DNA of 5,347 nt from Alistipes sp. GTDB lineage: Bacteria; Bacteroidota; Bacteroidia; Bacteroidales; Rikenellaceae. The notes beneath the pieces are model-generated. The model was given only the letters and a program-made list of their open reading frames with translations. It made no database searches and was not told the DNA's origin. Positions within the stretch are counted from its first letter, which is position 1; every line of letters starts with the position of its first letter. Position numbers and translations under genes: made by a program. The stretch lies in contig JAIEHQ010000177.1 of assembly GCA_029065825.1 (NCBI GenBank), positions 1 through 5,347 of the forward strand, in the 5' to 3' direction. Shown here piece after piece: positions 1 through 5,347 of this stretch.

Positions 1-110
1 TCCCGGGACGGAGCGCTTTTTCTTTACCCCCCCCCCCTTTTCCGCCCGGCGGGGAGGGAAGAAAATACGATCGAAAGGCTCCCGGCCGTTCTATCTCCGG
101 AAATAATCCG
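1..110. other. Upstream intergenic region with no gene seen
   Basis: I see no coding sequence here. The frame of priA is closed by a TAA at 104-106, so the gene does not extend far upstream. The stretch is made of a pyrimidine-rich half (about 16-43, including a C run at 27-37) and a purine-rich half (48-65), which can fold back on each other, followed by ordinary sequence leading into the priA promoter box. The end of any preceding gene lies outside the window. Confidence 0.7.
18..65. repeat. Imperfect inverted repeat (hairpin) around a C11 run
   Basis: TTTTCTT at 18-24 is exactly complementary to AAGAAAA at 59-65. Inside this arm, C residues of the 27-37 run can pair with G residues at 48-58, with one bulge (A26) and two mismatches, leaving a loop of about 11 bases. 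A smaller competing hairpin, CCGCC/GGCGG, sits at 42-52. No T run follows the stem on either strand, so this is not a standard intrinsic terminator. It could mark the 3' end of an upstream transcript or be a structured leader, but its role is unknown. Part of the pairing follows simply from a pyrimidine tract facing a purine tract. Confidence 0.45.
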
Positions 111-118
111 TAACTTTG
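88..118 (+). promoter_or_regulatory. Probable priA promoter (Bacteroidota type, strong -7, weak -33)
   Basis: TAACTTTG at 111-118 matches the Bacteroidota -7 consensus TAnnTTTG. The expected -33 TTTG is poor: GTTC at 88-91, with a 19-base spacer, is the best candidate. Transcription would begin a few bases after G118, that is at about 122-125, right at the priA start codon. This would give a leaderless or nearly leaderless mRNA. The call rests on one good box, and another promoter beyond the left edge cannot be excluded. Confidence 0.5.
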
Positions 119-124
119 GCAATC

Positions 125-2380
125 ATGCGCTACGCCGACATCGTTCTACCGCTGGCCCAACCTCTCTACACCTTCGCAGTGGAAGAGGGGCGGACGCTGT
201 ACGAAGGCATGGCCGTCGCCGTGCCCTTCGGCCGCAGCAAGATCTACACGGGCATCGTCTGGCGGCTGCACGACCGGAAGCCGGAGCGCGGAACCGTCAA
301 GAACGTCGGCCGGACGCTCTACCCCGAGCCGTTGCTCGACGAGCGCCAGCGCGCCCTCTGGGAGTGGATCGCCGACTACTACCTCTGCACCCTGGGCGAG
401 ATCATGCGTGCGGCCCTGCCCTCGCTCATGAAGCCGAGCGGCTGCGGCGAGGAGGAGTTCGCGGCCGACGAGTTCCGCCCCGCTCGCGAGCGGTTCGCCG
501 CCCTCGCGGGCGAGGCGCTGGAGGCGGAGGGGCGCGCCGCACTGCTCGAACGGCTCCAACGCCGTGCCCCCCGGCAGCGGGAGGCGCTGAAGGAGCTGGC
601 GGCCCTGGCACCCGACGGCGAGAAGGTCCCGCGCAGCGTCCTGAGGGCCGACAGCGCCGCCCTCGCGGCACTCGCCCGCAAGGGGCTGGTCGCGCTCGGC
701 GAACGCGAGGCCGCCGCTCCCGCCGCACGCTGCGGCGAATCTTTCCCCCTGCCCCCGCTCTCGCCCGCCCAGCAGCGGGCCTTCGAAGGGATCGTCTCAG
801 GATTCGCCAGCCACACCGCCCTGCTGCTCCACGGTGCGACGGGGTCGGGCAAGACCGAAATATACATGCACCTGATCGCCCGCACGCTCGCGCGGGGCGG
901 ACAGGCTTTGCTGCTCGTCCCCGAAATCGCGCTGACGGCCCAGCTGGTCGATCGGCTCCGCGCGGTCTTCGCCGACCGCGTGGTGGTCTATCACTCCCGC
1001 CTGACCGACCGCCGCCGCACCGAGACCTACCTGCGGCTGCGCCGCTCGGCGGGAGGCGAACTGATCGTCGGGGCACGCTCGGCGATCTTCCTGCCGATGA
1101 ACCGTCCGGAGCTGATCGTGGTGGACGAGGAGCACGACGCGAGCTACAAGCAGAACGAACCCGCCCCCCGATACAACGCCCGCGACTGCGCCGTCATGGC
1201 GGCCCGCCTCGTCGGCTGCCGCACCCTGCTGGGCAGCGCCACCCCCTCGCTCGAAAGCTACCTCAACGCCCTCGGCGGCAAATACGGCCGCGTCGTTCTC
1301 GACGAGCGCTACGGCGGCTCGCTCCCGCCGCAGATCCTCGTCTCCGACACGCTGCGGGCCGTCAAGCGGGGCGAACGGCGCACCCATTTCAACAAGCTGC
1401 TGCTCGACCGCATGGCCGAGACCCTCGCCGGCGGCGGGCAGGCGATGCTCTTCCAGAACCGCCGGGGCTTCGCCCCCTATGTCGAATGCCGCGAGTGCGG
1501 CTGGACGGCCCGCTGCCCCCGCTGCAACGTGAGCCTCACGCTCCACAAGGGCGACGGGCGGATGGTCTGCCACTACTGCGGCCACACGGAGGCGATCCCC
1601 GAGAAGTGTCCCCGCTGCCGCGTCACGGAGCCTGCACCGAAGGGATTCGGCACCGAAAAGATCGAACAGGAGATCGCCCGCCACTTCCCCGAGGCCCGCA
1701 TCGAGCGGCTCGACCGCGACAGCGCCACCTCCGAGGGGGCTTTCCGGCGGATCGTCGAAACGTTCGCCCGGGGCGATGCCGACATACTGGTCGGCACGCA
1801 GATGATAACCAAGGGTTTCGACTTCGGAGGGGTCGAACTGGTCGGGGTGCTCAACGCCGACAACCTGCTCAACGACCCCGACTTCCGCTCGGCCGAACGG
1901 GCCTTCCAGCTGCTCACGCAGGTGGCCGGCCGCGCCGGACGGCGGCAAACCCCCGGCACGGTGGTCATCCAGACGGCCGAACCGGAGCACCCCGTGCTGC
2001 TGCAGGTCGTGGCCGGCGACTACGAGGCGATGGCCCGCTGCCAGCTGGCCGAGCGCAAGACCTTCTTCTACCCGCCCTATGCGCGGCTGGTCCGGCTCAC
2101 GCTCCACCACCGCGATCCGGTACTGGTGCGCCGGGCGGCCAACACGCTGGCCGCGCTGCTGCGCGAACGCTTCGGACGGAGGGTGCTCGGCCCCGCCGCG
2201 CCGCCCGTCGATCGGATCCGGAACGAGTACCTGGCCCTCGTGCTGCTCAAAATCGAGGCGGGAGCCTCCTTCGGCCGCGCGCGCATGCTGCTGCGCGAAC
2301 TGCTCGGACGCATGGGCGGCGATGCCCGGTACAAGGAGTACAAATCCGTAACGATCCGCTGCAATGTCGATCCTCAGTGA
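125..2380 (+). CDS. priA: Primosomal replication-restart helicase PriA
   Basis: PriA is a superfamily 2 DNA helicase (3'-5') that binds stalled forks and D-loops and leads to reloading of DnaB away from the origin. From ATG 125 the protein is 751 aa. It opens with the DNA-binding domain (about 1-105, DIVLPL near the start, WIADYY at 81-86), then an Ala/Arg/Glu-rich winged-helix region (about 110-195). The first helicase lobe has SPAQQRAF (213-220), Walker A GATGSGKTE (237-245), DEEH (334-337) and GSATPS (370-375). The zinc insertion carries eight cysteines in four CxxC pairs (455/458, 464/467, 482/485, 495/498). The second lobe has GTQMITKGFDF (557-567) and QVAGRAGR (599-606), and a C-terminal domain closes the protein. 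All catalytic motifs are intact. An in-frame TTG at 116 lies inside the -7 box and is unlikely as a start; the next Met (codon 29) would remove conserved sequence. From memory, the length is a little below that of many Bacteroidota PriA proteins. Confidence 0.97.
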   Translation: MRYADIVLPLAQPLYTFAVEEGRTLYEGMAVAVPFGRSKIYTGIVWRLHDRKPERGTVKNVGRTLYPEPLLDERQRALWEWIADYYLCTLGEIMRAALPSLMKPSGCGEEEFAADEFRPARERFAALAGEALEAEGRAALLERLQRRAPRQREALKELAALAPDGEKVPRSVLRADSAALAALARKGLVALGEREAAAPAARCGESFPLPPLSPAQQRAFEGIVSGFASHTALLLHGATGSGKTEIYMHLIARTLARGGQALLLVPEIALTAQLVDRLRAVFADRVVVYHSRLTDRRRTETYLRLRRSAGGELIVGARSAIFLPMNRPELIVVDEEHDASYKQNEPAPRYNARDCAVMAARLVGCRTLLGSATPSLESYLNALGGKYGRVVLDERYGGSLPPQILVSDTLRAVKRGERRTHFNKLLLDRMAETLAGGGQAMLFQNRRGFAPYVECRECGWTARCPRCNVSLTLHKGDGRMVCHYCGHTEAIPEKCPRCRVTEPAPKGFGTEKIEQEIARHFPEARIERLDRDSATSEGAFRRIVETFARGDADILVGTQMITKGFDFGGVELVGVLNADNLLNDPDFRSAERAFQLLTQVAGRAGRRQTPGTVVIQTAEPEHPVLLQVVAGDYEAMARCQLAERKTFFYPPYARLVRLTLHHRDPVLVRRAANTLAALLRERFGRRVLGPAAPPVDRIRNEYLALVLLKIEAGASFGRARMLLRELLGRMGGDARYKEYKSVTIRCNVDPQ

Positions 2381-3074
2381 CCTGGGCGCGCTCCTCTTTC
2401 CGCCCCGCTGCCCCGTCTGCGGGACGGAACTGCACGAGGAGGACCGCCTCTTCTGCATGGTCTGCCGCACGACGGCCCCCATGACCGGCTTCTGCGGCAA
2501 GGCTGCCAATCCGCTGGCCGAACGGCTGCGGGCGGAATTTCCCATCGAGCAGGCCTCGGCCTTTCTCTGGTATGTCGCCGGAAGCGGCTGGCAACGCGCC
2601 GTACACGACCTCAAATACCGGGGCCGCTGGCGCACCGCCCGCGAACTGGGGCTGTGGTACGGCTCCCATCTGGCCGAAAGCGGGCTTTATGCCGGCGTGG
2701 AGTGCGTCGTTCCCATCCCGCTACACCCCCGGCGGCTCGCCGGCAGGGGGTACAACCAGGCCGAATATGCGGCCGAGGGAATCGCCGCGCGGCTCGGGGT
2801 GCCGCTGCTCCGCAACGCGGTAAAGCGGCGGCGCGACAACCCGAGCCAGACCACCCGCTCCTCGGCCGAACGGTGGGAGAACGTGCGCGACCTGTTCGCC
2901 GTCCGGCGGCCGGAGCTTCTGGCCGGCCGCCACCTGCTGCTGGTCGATGACGTGGTGACGACCGGATCCACGCTCCTCTCCTGCTCCGAGGCAATCCTGC
3001 GAGCCGTACCCTCCTGCCGCATAAGCATCGCGGCACTCGCCGTGTCGGAGCACCGCTTCGGACTCGACCGATGA
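2364..3074 (+). CDS. comF: ComF-family protein (phosphoribosyltransferase fold, competence-associated)
   Basis: This 236-aa protein has the ComF/ComFC/GntX architecture: an N-terminal zinc ribbon with two CxxC pairs (CPVC 16-19 and CMVC 31-34), then a type I phosphoribosyltransferase-like domain. Landmarks are LKYRGR (83-88), PIPLHPRRLAGRGYNQ (117-132), NPSQTTRSSAER (159-170) and the PRPP loop LLLVDDVVTTGST (191-203) with paired Asp195/Asp196. Relatives are needed for natural transformation in several bacteria, where they act on single-stranded DNA in the cytoplasm after uptake; no enzymatic product is firmly established. The ATG lies inside priA, giving a 17-base overlap in another frame, so co-transcription and probably coupled translation are expected. 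There is no Shine-Dalgarno sequence. Length is normal and all key motifs are present. The family assignment is secure; a transformation role in this organism is inferred. Confidence 0.93.
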   Translation: MSILSDLGALLFPPRCPVCGTELHEEDRLFCMVCRTTAPMTGFCGKAANPLAERLRAEFPIEQASAFLWYVAGSGWQRAVHDLKYRGRWRTARELGLWYGSHLAESGLYAGVECVVPIPLHPRRLAGRGYNQAEYAAEGIAARLGVPLLRNAVKRRRDNPSQTTRSSAERWENVRDLFAVRRPELLAGRHLLLVDDVVTTGSTLLSCSEAILRAVPSCRISIAALAVSEHRFGLDR

Positions 3075-3079
3075 TCCCC

Positions 3080-3158
3080 CGGCGGCAGAATGGCCCGCCC
3101 GCAGCTCCCGCAGAGGCGGGAGACGGCCCCGCGGAAGAACAATCCCGCCGCCGTTTTT
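3080..3158 (+). terminator. Possible terminator-like structure after comF
   Basis: CGGCGGC at 3080-3086 can pair with GCCGCCG at 3147-3153, and five T residues (3154-3158) follow directly. The long loop encloses a second hairpin, CCCGCC (3094-3099) with GGCGGG (3115-3120). That same GGCGGG can instead pair with CCCGCC at 3144-3149, so two foldings exclude each other. The large loop and short T run make this weak as an intrinsic terminator, and such repeats arise easily in GC-rich DNA. Its position, between the end of priA-comF and a new promoter, is what supports the call. Confidence 0.35.
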
Positions 3159-3187
3159 GAGATATCGCTGAAATTTTGTTATTTTTG
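3156..3187 (+). promoter_or_regulatory. dnaB promoter, Bacteroidota consensus (TTTG-N20-TATTTTTG)
   Basis: TTTG at 3156-3159 (-33 box) is followed after 20 bases by TATTTTTG at 3180-3187 (-7 box, consensus TAnnTTTG). Both boxes and the spacing fit the primary sigma factor promoters of Bacteroidota. The start of transcription should fall at about 3191-3194, giving a leader of roughly 25-28 bases that ends in the A-rich stretch GTAAAA before ATG 3219, with no Shine-Dalgarno sequence. The site lies in an AT-rich island within GC-rich surroundings. It implies that dnaB, and probably comM, can be transcribed independently of priA-comF. Confidence 0.8.
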
Positions 3188-3218
3188 AAGATCGAAAATC
3201 CATCGTAAGACCGTAAAA

Positions 3219-4781
3219 ATGGCCAAAGAATATACGCCCGCCTCGCGCAACCGCGAGGCTTTCGCCGCACTGACCGACACCCCCGGCAACGTGCCTCCCC
3301 AGGCCGTCGAACTGGAGGAGGCGGTACTCGGCGCCCTGATGCTCGAAAAGGACAGCATCATCACGGTGCAGGAGTTCATCACGCCCGACGCCTTCTACAC
3401 CGAAGAGCACCGCACCATCTACCGGGCCATCGAGGAGCTATCGACCGAACTGAAGCCGATCGACCTCTACACCGTCACGGAGCGGCTCAAGGTGCGCAAG
3501 GAGCTGCAGAAGGTGGGCGGCGCGGCGTATCTGGCGCAGCTGACCCAAAAGGTGGGTTCGGCGGCCAACGTCGAGTTCCACGCCAAGATCATCGCCCAGA
3601 AGTACGTGCAGCGCGAGCTGATCCGCTCGGCCACCGAGATCCAGCGCCGCTCCTACGACGAATCGACCGACGTGACCGAGCTGATCGGCTATGCCGAGAG
3701 CGAGATCTTCAAGGTGGCCGAAGGCCACGTCAAGCGCTCGGTGCAGTCGGCCAAGGACCTGCTCTCGAAGGCGCTGATGCAGATCGAGGAGGCCTCGAAG
3801 AACACCTCGGCCTTCAACGGCGTGCCCTCCGGATTCATGGCCATCGACCGCGTGACGCTCGGCTGGCAGCTCTCGGACCTGATCATCGTGGCGGCCCGAC
3901 CCTCGATGGGCAAGACGGCCTTCGTGCTGACGATGGCCCGCAACATGGCGGTCGATCACGAACGGCCCGTCGCCTTCTTCTCGCTCGAAATGTCCTCCGT
4001 GCAGCTGATGATGCGTCTGATCGTCGCCGAGACGGGCATCGCAGGCAACGAGATCAAGAGCGGACGACTCACGCCCGAACAGTGGCGCCACCTCGAATCG
4101 GCCACCAAGCCGCTCGGCTCGGCCCCGCTCTACATCGACGACACCCCGGCGCTATCGGTCTTCGAGTTCCGCTCGAAAGCGCGGCGGCTCAAGATACACA
4201 ACGACATTCAGATCATCATCATCGACTACCTCCAGCTCATGACCGGCGGCACGCAGGATTCGAAGGGCAACCGCGAGCAGGAGGTGTCGTTCATCTCGCG
4301 GACGCTCAAGGCCATCGCCAAGGAGCTGAACGTGCCGATCATCGCCCTCTCGCAGCTCAACCGCTCGACCGAGCTGCGCGGCGGCTCGAAGCGGCCCCAG
4401 CTCTCGGACCTGCGCGAGTCGGGCGCCATCGAGCAGGATGCCGACATCGTGGCTTTCATCCACCGCCCCGAGTACTACGGCATCAACCAGGACGAGAACG
4501 GAATGCCGACGGCGGGCATGGCCGAGATCATCATCGCCAAGCACCGCAACGGCGCGGTCACGGACGTGAACCTGCGCTTCCTCAAGGATCAGGCACGCTT
4601 CGCCGACGTGGACGAGACGCTGCTGCCCGAGGCCGCAGGCCGCCCCGCGCCGGGACAGTACGAGGACGTGGCGAGCGACTCGAACATCGGTCTGGGCGGC
4701 TTCGGCGGCGTACCCGAGGAATTCCTTACCCCCGGAATCCAGACGCGTCCGACCGATCTGAACGAAGAGGCCCCCTTCTGA
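3219..4781 (+). CDS. dnaB: Replicative DNA helicase DnaB
   Basis: DnaB is the hexameric 5'-3' helicase that unwinds the chromosome ahead of the replisome and recruits primase. The 520-aa product has a variable leader (1-25), the N-terminal helical domain starting at PPQAVELEEAVLGALM (26-41), a linker (about 170-200) and a RecA-like motor domain (about 200-465). Motor motifs are Walker A ARPSMGKTAF (226-235, Lys232/Thr233), catalytic Glu257 in FFSLEMSS, Walker B IIIIDYLQLM (332-341, Asp336), LSQLNR (377-382, Gln379), DLRESGAIEQDADI (397-410) and KHRNG (441-445), which holds the arginine-finger region. No intein interrupts these motifs. A Gly/Pro/acid-rich tail of about 50 residues follows the motor and ends in NEEAPF, resembling the acidic SSB tail. 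This makes the protein longer than E. coli DnaB (471 aa). The gene has its own promoter and is followed closely by comM. PriA, encoded upstream, acts to reload this helicase. Confidence 0.98.
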   Translation: MAKEYTPASRNREAFAALTDTPGNVPPQAVELEEAVLGALMLEKDSIITVQEFITPDAFYTEEHRTIYRAIEELSTELKPIDLYTVTERLKVRKELQKVGGAAYLAQLTQKVGSAANVEFHAKIIAQKYVQRELIRSATEIQRRSYDESTDVTELIGYAESEIFKVAEGHVKRSVQSAKDLLSKALMQIEEASKNTSAFNGVPSGFMAIDRVTLGWQLSDLIIVAARPSMGKTAFVLTMARNMAVDHERPVAFFSLEMSSVQLMMRLIVAETGIAGNEIKSGRLTPEQWRHLESATKPLGSAPLYIDDTPALSVFEFRSKARRLKIHNDIQIIIIDYLQLMTGGTQDSKGNREQEVSFISRTLKAIAKELNVPIIALSQLNRSTELRGGSKRPQLSDLRESGAIEQDADIVAFIHRPEYYGINQDENGMPTAGMAEIIIAKHRNGAVTDVNLRFLKDQARFADVDETLLPEAAGRPAPGQYEDVASDSNIGLGGFGGVPEEFLTPGIQTRPTDLNEEAPF

Positions 4782-4815
4782 GGGAGGCCGCAAACCCGAT
4801 AAAAAAGACACGGCC

Positions 4816-5347
4816 ATGTTCGTCCGAACCTACGCAGGCGCAATCGCCGGCATCGATGCCATCCGGGTTACCGTCGAGGTCAATCTCACGGGAAGCGGAC
4901 TGGGGCTTTACCTGGTCGGCCTGCCCGACAACGCCGTCAAGGAGAGCGAGCAGCGCATCCGGGCGGCCTTCGAGAACTCGGGCCGCAAAATGTCGGGCCG
5001 CAAGGTCGTGGTCAATCTGGCTCCGGCCGATCTGCGCAAGGAGGGTTCGGGCTTCGACCTGCCGATCGCCGTCGGGATCCTCGCGGCGATGGAGGAGATC
5101 GACCCGGCATCCGTCACCGACACGCTCTTCGCTGGCGAACTCTCGCTCGACGGATCGCTGCGTCCGGTGCGGGGCATCCTGCCCATCGCGGTCAAGGCCC
5201 GCGAGGAGGGGCTGCGCCGGATGGTGGTCCCCGCCGAAAACGGAGCCGAAGCCGCCGTAGTGGAGGGACTCGAGGTCCATGCGCTCCGCTCGCTCGACGA
5301 GGTGATCGGTCTGCTCGACGGAACGGGGCCGTCCCGCCCCGTCGCCC
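4816..5347 (+). CDS. comM: ComM/YifB-family Mg-chelatase-like AAA+ ATPase, 5' part only
   Basis: Reading from ATG 4816 gives 177 codons with no stop before the window edge, so about the first third of a protein usually near 510 aa is present. It shows the N-terminal ChlI/Lon-like domain of the YifB/ComM family: VGLPDNAVKES (34-44), NLAPADLRKEGSGFDLPIAVG (67-87) and GELSLDGSLRPVRG (107-120). The AAA+ Walker motifs and C-terminal domain would lie beyond 5347. In Vibrio and Acinetobacter, ComM is a hexameric helicase that promotes branch migration when transforming single-stranded DNA is integrated; in bacteria not known to be competent its role is unclear. The gene starts 34 bases after dnaB. 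No promoter is visible in the gap, which has an A6 run at 4801-4806, so read-through from the dnaB promoter is likely. The family assignment is secure; completeness of the gene cannot be judged. Confidence 0.94.
   Translation, partial: MFVRTYAGAIAGIDAIRVTVEVNLTGSGLGLYLVGLPDNAVKESEQRIRAAFENSGRKMSGRKVVVNLAPADLRKEGSGFDLPIAVGILAAMEEIDPASVTDTLFAGELSLDGSLRPVRGILPIAVKAREEGLRRMVVPAENGAEAAVVEGLEVHALRSLDEVIGLLDGTGPSRPVA

Noticed and set aside
1..8. TCCCGGGA palindrome at the left edge
   Set aside because: An 8-base palindrome at the cut edge of a GC-rich window is likely by chance, and there is no partner repeat or target duplication to suggest a mobile element.
116..118. TTG as the priA start codon, adding three residues
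   Set aside because: The TTG forms part of the -7 promoter box, upstream of the expected transcription start. ATG at 125 gives an N-terminus that fits the family.
364..2484. A 706-codon + strand open frame overlapping priA in another frame
   Set aside because: Its translation is a monotonous Arg/Ala/Pro/Gly mixture typical of an out-of-frame reading of GC-rich coding DNA. It also runs across the priA/comF junction without regard to either gene.
797..2635. A 612-codon open frame on the minus strand, opposite priA and the start of comF
   Set aside because: It lies antisense to a PriA reading frame with all its motifs intact. Long open antisense frames are expected in GC-rich codon-biased genes. 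Its translation is low-complexity with no recognisable domain.
3438..4091. Possible intein, insertion element or duplication within dnaB, a common intein host
   Set aside because: The DnaB motifs run continuously with normal spacing and without intein-type splice motifs or an unusually long insert.
4781..4815. GGGAGG at 4782-4787 as a Shine-Dalgarno site for comM
   Set aside because: It lies about 28 bases before the comM ATG, too far for ribosome pairing. No consensus TAnnTTTG promoter box is present in the gap either.
4082..5260. A 392-codon + strand open frame overlapping the dnaB end and the comM start
   Set aside because: It is an out-of-frame shadow: the frames used by dnaB and comM show conserved family motifs over the same bases, while this one is Arg/Ala-rich with no motif.

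Overview
The window comes from a GC-rich chromosome (by eye roughly two thirds G+C, with strongly GC-ending codons) and carries four genes, all on the + strand: priA, a comF-family gene, dnaB, and the 5' part of comM (yifB). Two lines of evidence point to Bacteroidota. First, the promoter upstream of dnaB matches the Bacteroidota sigma factor consensus (TTTG, 20 bases, TATTTTTG), and a second -7 box, TAACTTTG, lies just before priA. Second, no start codon has a Shine-Dalgarno sequence at the usual distance; dnaB and comM have A-rich stretches upstream instead. A GC-rich gut lineage such as Rikenellaceae/Alistipes would fit, but that placement is an inference from composition and style, not from a search.

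Layout: 1-124 is an upstream intergenic region with an 11-base C run inside a large imperfect hairpin, followed by a -7 promoter box that almost touches the priA start. priA (125-2380) overlaps comF (2364-3074) by 17 bases, so the two probably form one operon. The 144-base gap 3075-3218 holds GC-rich inverted repeats ending in a T run, and then the best promoter of the window, which drives dnaB (3219-4781). comM starts 34 bases after dnaB with no promoter visible between them, and runs off the window at 5347.

How the genes fit together: PriA recognises stalled forks and D-loops and directs reloading of the replicative helicase, DnaB. ComF-family proteins and ComM belong to natural transformation, acting on incoming single strands and on branch migration of the recombination intermediate. 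The window therefore places three DNA motor proteins beside a competence-associated phosphoribosyltransferase-fold protein. The families themselves are all well known and no new system is evident. The points most worth checking are the SSB-like acidic C-terminus of DnaB beside a PriA that keeps the aromatic residues of the SSB-tail pocket, the apparently leaderless priA transcript, and the competence/replication-restart clustering.
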